DNA from: Nonomuraea antri
GTDB lineage: Bacteria; Actinomycetota; Actinomycetes; Streptosporangiales; Streptosporangiaceae
Reading direction: 5' to 3'
NCBI RefSeq assembly: GCF_013283785.1
Contig: NZ_JABCPZ010000013.1
Span: 23,868 to 87,867 of the forward strand
DNA: 64,000 nt
Shown here in pieces: positions 58,835-64,000 of the stretch. The position numbers and the translations under genes are program-made. How positions within the stretch are numbered: the stretch's first letter is position 1; the number at the start of each line of letters is the position of its first letter. Below the pieces are notes generated by a model that saw nothing but the letters and a program-made list of their open reading frames with translations, was not told the DNA's origin and ran no database searches.

Positions 58835-59971
58835 ATGCTCGCAGAAATCACCCAGGCAGAGATCGACAAAGGGGTCGGGGCGTTACTCGACGACTACCTG
58901 GCCGTCACGCACGAGGACGCCGTGGTGATCGCCTACACCGCCGACAGCCGGCCGGCGGCCGCCCAGGTGCTCATCGCGCTCAGGAGCCGCGACATCCCGG
59001 TCTCGTCCGTGGCGATGCGGCCGCTCAGCGACCCGACCTTCCGCTCGCGGTTCGCCGAGGTGCTGCCGGCGCCGGAGAGCTTCGCCGGCCGACTGATCGT
59101 CCTGGCCCTGGAGAAGAACACGCTCTCGCACAGCAGGCACTTCGAGGCGATGCTGAAGGACTACCCGCGCTCGCGCTGCACGCTGTGCCGGGTCATCAGC
59201 GCCTCCGACGAGTTCTTCGCCTACGCGCTCAACAGCTCGTCCACCAGTCTGTCGCACCGCAACGCGGCGCTGCTGACCAGGATGCTGGCGGCCACCCGGC
59301 TGCGCGTCGCGTCCAAGGCGGGCACCGAACTGGCGATCACGCTCGACCACGACGTCTACGAGTGGGTCAGCAACCGCGGCGAGCGCCGCGACGGCGGCAC
59401 CTTCCTGCTGCCGCCAGGCGAGATCGCCACCTACCCGGTACGGGTGGACGGCGTGCTGGTGGCCGACGGCGCGTTCAACGCCAACGTCTTCACCCGCCAC
59501 GACGCCAGGCTCGGCGCGCACCCGGTCCACGTGGAGATCACCGACAGCGTGGTCACCTCCTACGACTGCGCGGACCCCACCACGCTCAGGCTGCTCGACC
59601 TGTGCTTCCAGCGGCCCAACGCGCGCCGGATCGGCGAGCTCGGCTTCGGCACCAACGACGGCATCCCCGGGTTCATCGCCACGAACTCGCACATCAACGA
59701 GCGGCGCTGCGGCGTCCACATCGGGTTCGGCCAGCACAACCAGGACCCCAGCCGCAACCTGCACACCGCCGACATCCACCTGGACCTGATCACCGACGGC
59801 GCGAGCGTCTGGTTCGACGGGCACCCGGAGCCGCTGGACCTGGCCGACTGGACCGCGCCCGCGACGGCCCACCCCAGGGGCGTCAGCGGCGAGGACTTCT
59901 TCGACATCGACTGCTGCGGGCTCGAACTCGGCAACCTCGGCAACCTCGGTGTCGCCGACCTGGGGGAGTGA
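58835..59971 (+). CDS. M29-family aminopeptidase-like protein
   Basis: A 378-residue protein. The C-terminal half matches the aminopeptidase T/S (M29) metal site: Glu268 (GELGFGTND), Glu289 (INERRCG), His295 (CGVHIGFG), His315 and Asp317 (TADIHLDL). All ligands are present, so it may be an active two-metal aminopeptidase. The N-terminal half (ALLDDYLAVTHEDAVVIAYTADSRPAAAQVLIALR) is a Rossmann-like domain also known in M29. The ribosome site is weak (AGGAA 14 nt upstream). In this cluster it could trim the N-terminus of the peptide, or be a modifying enzyme evolved from a peptidase. Confidence 0.75.
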   Translation: MLAEITQAEIDKGVGALLDDYLAVTHEDAVVIAYTADSRPAAAQVLIALRSRDIPVSSVAMRPLSDPTFRSRFAEVLPAPESFAGRLIVLALEKNTLSHSRHFEAMLKDYPRSRCTLCRVISASDEFFAYALNSSSTSLSHRNAALLTRMLAATRLRVASKAGTELAITLDHDVYEWVSNRGERRDGGTFLLPPGEIATYPVRVDGVLVADGAFNANVFTRHDARLGAHPVHVEITDSVVTSYDCADPTTLRLLDLCFQRPNARRIGELGFGTNDGIPGFIATNSHINERRCGVHIGFGQHNQDPSRNLHTADIHLDLITDGASVWFDGHPEPLDLADWTAPATAHPRGVSGEDFFDIDCCGLELGNLGNLGVADLGE

Positions 59972-60159
59972 TGAGCATGCCGTTCGACGCACTGGCCGCG
60001 CTGCGCGGCACCGGCCACCCCGTCGACCTGCTCTCCGACGCGCAGCAGGCGGTCTTCGCCACGCTGACCGAGCCGGAGGTGGAGGTGCTGAACCGGCTGA
60101 AGGCCCGGCTCGACGCCGTCGCGCCGGAGGCGGAAGGGCACGGGGTCAAGATCGTATGA
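59971..60159 (+). CDS. Small protein resembling the aroma-sacti cluster domain
   Basis: A 62-residue protein: FDALAALRGTGHPVDLLSDAQQAVFATLTEPEVEVLNRLKARLDAVAPEAEGHGVKIV. The pattern AALRxxGxPVDLLSDAQxAVxxxLTExEVxVLNxxKxRLDA is what I know from small actinobacterial proteins annotated as aroma-sacti cluster domain, which occur beside peptide-modifying genes. Here it overlaps both neighbours (TGATG before, ATGA after). It could be a second precursor or an accessory that recognises the peptide. No radical SAM gene is visible in the window. Confidence 0.65.
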   Translation: MSMPFDALAALRGTGHPVDLLSDAQQAVFATLTEPEVEVLNRLKARLDAVAPEAEGHGVKIV

Positions 60160-63100
60160 ACGATCCGGCGGTCCGCACGTCCCGGCGCAACGTCGTCGTG
60201 CTGTTCGTCGACCTCGTCGGGTCCACCGGACTGGCCGAACGCGTCGACCCCGAACTTCTCCACCGCATCCTCGACCGCTACTACGGCTGCTGCACCTTGG
60301 CCATCGCCGAGTACGGCGGGACGGTGGAGAAGTTCATCGGCGACGCCGTGATGGCCGCCTTCGGCGTGCCCGCGGCCCACGAGGACGACGCCACCCGCGC
60401 GGTGCTGGCCGCCGCCGCCATCTTCGACGCCATCGGCAGGCTCAACGCCGAACTGGCCCCCACCCACGGCATCGAGTTGAACGTGCACGGCGGGATCGCG
60501 GTCGGCGAGGCCGTGGTCGTCTCCTCGCCCGCGAACGACCTGCGGGTCATCGGCGACGTGGTGAACACCGCCGCCCGCCTGCAGAGCGCCGCCGCGGCCG
60601 GTGAACTGCTCATCGACGCGGACGTCGCGCTCATGGCCGGCCCGCACGCCCGGCTGGAGGCGGTCACCCCGCTCACGCTGAAGGGCAAGAGCACGGTCAT
60701 CCCCGCCTACCGCTTCCTCGGCCGGGCGCAGGAGCCGCCCGGAGCGGGGGACGACGCCGTCGCCCTGGTCGGCAGGGAGAGCGAGCTGGCGCAGCTCGAC
60801 CAGATCTACCGCCGGGCGCTGGCCGGGCGCTGCTGCTGCGTCACCGTGATCTCCGCGCCGGGGCTGGGCAAGTCGCGTCTGGTGCGGGAGTTCGTCCGGG
60901 CTTCATGCGCCGGGCAGGCGCGGATCATCAGCGGCTCCTGCCACTCGTACGGCAGGGGCGCCACCTACCGTCCCATCGCCGAGATGCTCGGCTCGCTGGC
61001 CGACGACTGGGCCGGGGTCAGCCAGGCGCTGGGCGGGGAGCACGGCGGAGCCCGGGCGGTCGGCAGCCTGACGGCGCTGGCCGGCGGCGCCGACGGGGAG
61101 CCGGTCGGTGAGCCCGTCGGGGTCGCCGAGGTCACCCACGCGGTACGCCTGCTGTTCGAGTCGCTGGCCCGTACGCGTCCGCTCGTGGTGATCTGGGAGA
61201 ACCTGCAGTGGGCGGAACCCACGCTGCTCGGCCTGATCGACGAGGTGGCCAGGTGGCTCACCGACGTGCCGGTGCTGCTGGTCTGCCTGGCCAGACCCGA
61301 ACTCCTGGACGTCAGGAGCACGTGGGGCGGCGGACTGCCCTGCTCGGCGATCCTGGAGCTGGAACCGCTGGCCGAGGAGGAGATGGCCCTGCTGGTGGCC
61401 GGGCTGCTGCCGGTGGCGCTGCCCGAGCTGGAGGTGAGCGCGCACAGCGCTGCGCCGCCGGGCACGAGCGCGCCGCCGGGTACGAGCGTGCTGGCTCGGC
61501 GGGCGATCACCGGTTCCGAGGGCAACCCGCTGTTCGCCGAGCTGATCCTGGCCGCACGGGACGAGGGACAACCGGCCACGCCGGTGCCGCTGACCATCCA
61601 GACCGTGCTGGCGGCACGGCTGGACCGGCTCGACGACGGGGAGCGCGAGCTGCTGGAATGCGCCGCCGCCTGCGGCTACTCCTTCACCCACGACCAGCTG
61701 CGCCTGCTGCTCGGCGAGGAAGGGGCCGAGCGGGAGCACGTCGACGACCGGCTGCGGCGGCTGCTGCGCGGACGGCTGATCGTCCGCGACAGGGACACGG
61801 GCGGCTACCGCTTCGCCCAGGTGCTCTTCCGCGACACCGTCTACACCCTGACCAGCAAGGCCAGACGGGCCACCTGGCACCTGACGCTGGCGGCGCACGC
61901 GTCCGGCGGCGACCCCGACCGGGCGCACCACCTCGAATCCGCCTGCACCTTCCGCAGAGAGCTGCGTCCCGACGACCCCGAGCTGCCCGCCCTGGCCACC
62001 CGGGCGGCGCTCGCGCTGCTCGACGCGGGCGCCAGGGCGCTGCGCTGGACGGACCTGCCCGCCGCCGACGCCCTGTTGCAACGCGCTCAGGAACTGCTGC
62101 CGCCTGGCCGGCCCGAGCATCGGCGGCTCGCCGTGTGGATCTGCGACACCAGGCTCGCGCTCGGCGACGTGGACGGCGCGCTCACGGCTGTCGCAGCCGC
62201 CGAGCGAGCGCTGCCTGGGGACCCGGCGAACGCCCTGACCTGCGCCATCCAGCGCAACATCGTCGGCGTCTTCACCGGCACCGCAGACCTCAACGCCCCG
62301 AACCTCGACAGCACGCCAGGCCACGACCCAGACCTCGACGACCCAGACCTCGACGGCACGCCAGGCGACGACCTGGGCTGGTGCCGCCTGTACTACCTGC
62401 GCAGCCTGCGCCACCTGAACGCGGGCAGGTTCGGCCCCGCCGAGGCCGCGCTGCGCGCCGGGATCGAGCGGGCCGGCGCCATGGGCGACGGCTACGAGGA
62501 GAACCGCCTGCTGGTCGCCCTGTGCGAACTGGCCCAGTGGTCGCCGACGCCGATCCCGGCCGGGCTGGAGGTGTGCGCCGAGCTGTCGGCCAGGTTCGCC
62601 GACGACCGGGCCATGCTCATCCCGGTGCTGGTCGCGCGGGCCCGGCTGACCGCCTGGCAGGGCGACCTGGACGCCGCGCGCACCGCACTCGACGCGGCCC
62701 GCGAACACGCCGCCGACCTGCACATGGAACGGGCGCTCGGCGCGGTGGCCGAGGTGACGGGCCTGCTCGAATCGCTGCGCGGCGACCACGTCCGGGCCGA
62801 GGCGCTGTTCACCCAGGCGGCGCGGGCGCTGGCGAAGGCCGGCAGCGCCGACGCCGCCGCGATCCTGGACACCTGCGCGGCCCGCGAACTGCTGCACCAA
62901 GGCCGCGTACGTGAGGCCGTCGAACGCGGCGCCCAGGTGAGCGGCGAATGGACGCAGACCGACGCGAAACTGATCACCACCGCCTTCCGCGCCCGCTGCG
63001 CCGCGCTGACCGGGCTCGACGCGGACGCCGCCGCGCTCGCCGACGACGTACGGCGGCTGCTCACCCTGACCGACGACCCCTGCCTGCAGGGCGACGTGCT

Positions 63101-63266
63101 GATCGAACTCTCCCGCGCCTACAAAGCGCTGGGCCGGCCCGCCGAAGCCGCGCACGCCGCCAGGACGGCGGCCGGCCGGTACGCCTCCAAGGGCGCCACG
63201 CTCATGGAACGGCAGGCCGGCGCGTGGGCCGCGCGGCTGGCACATCCAGAAGGAGGAACGGCGTGA
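60156..63266 (+). CDS. Adenylate/guanylate cyclase fused to AAA-type ATPase and TPR region
   Basis: A 1036-residue signalling protein. The class III nucleotide cyclase domain covers about 10-190 (VVLFVDLVGSTGLAERVD with metal Asp, GDAVMAAFG with the second Asp, GDVVNTAARLQ). The ATPase has Walker A SAPGLGKSRLV (near 233-243), then LVVIWENLQWAEP in place of the usual Walker B. A helical TPR-like region runs to the end. Such proteins are large regulators resembling LAL proteins with the HTH replaced by a cyclase. Its ATG overlaps the preceding stop. It probably senses or controls the peptide cluster. Confidence 0.85.
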   Translation: MNDPAVRTSRRNVVVLFVDLVGSTGLAERVDPELLHRILDRYYGCCTLAIAEYGGTVEKFIGDAVMAAFGVPAAHEDDATRAVLAAAAIFDAIGRLNAELAPTHGIELNVHGGIAVGEAVVVSSPANDLRVIGDVVNTAARLQSAAAAGELLIDADVALMAGPHARLEAVTPLTLKGKSTVIPAYRFLGRAQEPPGAGDDAVALVGRESELAQLDQIYRRALAGRCCCVTVISAPGLGKSRLVREFVRASCAGQARIISGSCHSYGRGATYRPIAEMLGSLADDWAGVSQALGGEHGGARAVGSLTALAGGADGEPVGEPVGVAEVTHAVRLLFESLARTRPLVVIWENLQWAEPTLLGLIDEVARWLTDVPVLLVCLARPELLDVRSTWGGGLPCSAILELEPLAEEEMALLVAGLLPVALPELEVSAHSAAPPGTSAPPGTSVLARRAITGSEGNPLFAELILAARDEGQPATPVPLTIQTVLAARLDRLDDGERELLECAAACGYSFTHDQLRLLLGEEGAEREHVDDRLRRLLRGRLIVRDRDTGGYRFAQVLFRDTVYTLTSKARRATWHLTLAAHASGGDPDRAHHLESACTFRRELRPDDPELPALATRAALALLDAGARALRWTDLPAADALLQRAQELLPPGRPEHRRLAVWICDTRLALGDVDGALTAVAAAERALPGDPANALTCAIQRNIVGVFTGTADLNAPNLDSTPGHDPDLDDPDLDGTPGDDLGWCRLYYLRSLRHLNAGRFGPAEAALRAGIERAGAMGDGYEENRLLVALCELAQWSPTPIPAGLEVCAELSARFADDRAMLIPVLVARARLTAWQGDLDAARTALDAAREHAADLHMERALGAVAEVTGLLESLRGDHVRAEALFTQAARALAKAGSADAAAILDTCAARELLHQGRVREAVERGAQVSGEWTQTDAKLITTAFRARCAALTGLDADAAALADDVRRLLTLTDDPCLQGDVLIELSRAYKALGRPAEAAHAARTAAGRYASKGATLMERQAGAWAARLAHPEGGTA

Positions 63267-63304
63267 ACCGGATCGACGACCTGGAGGTGTGCCGTGCCCG
63301 CTGA
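63263..63304 (+). CDS. 13-residue reading frame with strong ribosome site
   Basis: MNRIDDLEVCRAR starts GTG at 63263, overlapping the cyclase stop, with AAGGAGG 7 nt upstream. It overlaps the start of the GAF gene by 11 nt in another frame. The best ribosome site in this stretch belongs to this frame and not to the GAF gene. It may couple translation, or be a real micropeptide. Confidence 0.35.
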   Translation: MNRIDDLEVCRAR

Positions 63305-63905
63305 GATCCCGCTGCACTCCCGTGACACCGACATCTCCGAACCCCTGCTGCTGCAGTCGATCGTCGAGGTCGCCAGGCACGTGTTCGACTCGGCCGCAGC
63401 GTCGATCTTCCTGGTCGAGGAGGAGACCGGTGACCTGATCTTCGAGGCGGTGGCGGGCAAGGGAGAGGAACGCCTGCTCGGCACCCGCTTCCCGGCCGGC
63501 ACCGGGATCGCCGGCTGGGTGGCGATCAGCAACCAGCCGATGCTGGTCGACGACGTGTCGCAGACGGCGCAGTTCGCCCAGGGCGCGGCCGAGTCCACCG
63601 GGTACGTGCCCACCAGCATCATGGCCGCGCCGCTGCTCAGGCGCGGTGACTGCGTCGGCGTGCTGGAAGTCCTCGACCGGGGCATCGGCCACCGCGGTGA
63701 GCTGGCGGACGTGGACCTGCTGTCCCTGCTGGCCACGCAGGCGGCGCTGGGCCTCGAACTACTCATCAAGGTGCGTGGCGGGCGTACCGCGCACGACCCG
63801 AGAGCGGTCTTCGACCGCGTCGCCGCACACCGGGACGGACCCGTGAGCGAGACCGCGCTGCGGCTGCTCACGGTGGTGGAGGAGCTTCTGGTGCGTGGCG
63901 AATGA
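63294..63905 (+). CDS. GAF-domain protein
   Basis: A 203-residue protein with one GAF domain (about 20-165: VARHVFDSAAASIFLVEEETGDLIFEAVAGKGEERLLGTRFPAGTGIAGWVAISNQPMLVDDVS, and STGYVPTSIMAAPLLRRGDCVGVLEVLDR). GAF domains bind cyclic nucleotides or other small ligands. Beside a nucleotide cyclase it may be the receptor of the nucleotide made (inference). It has no output domain. Start GTG 63294 with GGAG 8 nt upstream; its stop overlaps the next ATG by ATGA. Confidence 0.8.
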   Translation: MPAEIPLHSRDTDISEPLLLQSIVEVARHVFDSAAASIFLVEEETGDLIFEAVAGKGEERLLGTRFPAGTGIAGWVAISNQPMLVDDVSQTAQFAQGAAESTGYVPTSIMAAPLLRRGDCVGVLEVLDRGIGHRGELADVDLLSLLATQAALGLELLIKVRGGRTAHDPRAVFDRVAAHRDGPVSETALRLLTVVEELLVRGE

Positions 63906-63971
63906 CGGGCCTGCCCCTCATCGGCCAACTGGACGACGCCCACGCCTACCACCTCGACCTACGCCCACACC
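63902..63971 (+). CDS. Start of an unidentified gene cut by the contig end
   Basis: ATG at 63902 overlaps the GAF stop and opens MTGLPLIGQLDDAHAYHLDL before the contig ends. About 23 codons are genuine; the rest of the frame is adapter. The overlap shows that the operon continues. Too little remains to name a family. Confidence 0.6.
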
Positions 63972-64000
63972 CTGTCTCTTATACACCTCTGACGCTGCCG
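63972..64000. other. Nextera transposon adapter left at contig end
   Basis: The last 29 bases begin CTGTCTCTTATACAC, the 3' end of the Tn5 mosaic sequence, and continue into GACGCTGCCG of the Nextera read primer. One base differs from the standard adapter. They are a library artefact, not genomic sequence. Confidence 0.97.

Noticed and set aside
60903..63692. A 929-codon minus-strand frame
   Set aside because: Antisense to the cyclase/ATPase and GAF genes, with low-complexity composition and no domain.

Overview
The window is high-GC actinobacterial DNA with frequent GTG starts, overlapping stop/start pairs and many probably leaderless genes. The left-end order is pknB (3' end), pabA, a tiny membrane gene, class E sortase, crgA, rhomboid and cyclophilin. 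With a tRNA-Ala and a DLW-39 gene further on, this is the origin-proximal core of Streptosporangiales/Streptomycetales-type genomes. A Nonomuraea- or Streptosporangium-like genus is my best guess, not a proven one. The last 29 bases are sequencing adapter, so the window ends at a contig end.

Layout. 1-4.8 kb: cell-wall and cell-division core block. 4.8-16.5 kb: ordinary actinomycete genes, including two two-component systems (OmpR type with a paired operator, NarL type), a TetR/thioesterase operon, YcxB-like, GNAT and DUF72 genes. 16.5-24.8 kb: a worn accessory stretch with a broken DUF4279 gene, an S1-repeat protein coupled to an ADP-ribosylglycohydrolase, a frameshifted methyltransferase, an orphan Imm53-like immunity gene and two integrase remnants next to tRNA-Ala(TGC). 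25-26 kb: HAD phosphatase and DLW-39.

26.1-31 kb is a copper block: a DHA2 exporter, copZ, a copper-linked DUF protein and copA. CsoR-like operators of the TACCCC/GGGGTA type lie in front of three of its transcripts. 31-43 kb: MFS-AhpD operon divergent from a MocR regulator, a universal stress protein, a very large ATPase/BTAD regulator, a LuxR-family (LAL) regulator and a second DHA2 exporter. 43.3-45.6 kb: membrane protein, PCuAC copper chaperone and Tat-exported DyP peroxidase in one operon. 45.6-52.5 kb: a divergent MocR/PaiB pair, secreted HNH nuclease, S9 peptidase, and an AraC regulator divergent from a fosmidomycin-resistance-like MFS.

52.4-64 kb is the most interesting part: two divergent, tightly overlapping operons around a 66-residue precursor-like peptide gene. 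Leftward are an intracellular subtilase, a tricorn-type S41 protease, an MFS exporter and a methyltransferase. Rightward are the peptide, an M29 aminopeptidase-like protein with all metal ligands, a 62-residue protein resembling the aroma-sacti cluster domain, a nucleotide cyclase/ATPase, a GAF protein and a gene cut by the contig end. I read it as a candidate peptide natural-product (RiPP-like) or peptide-signalling system of unrecognised class.
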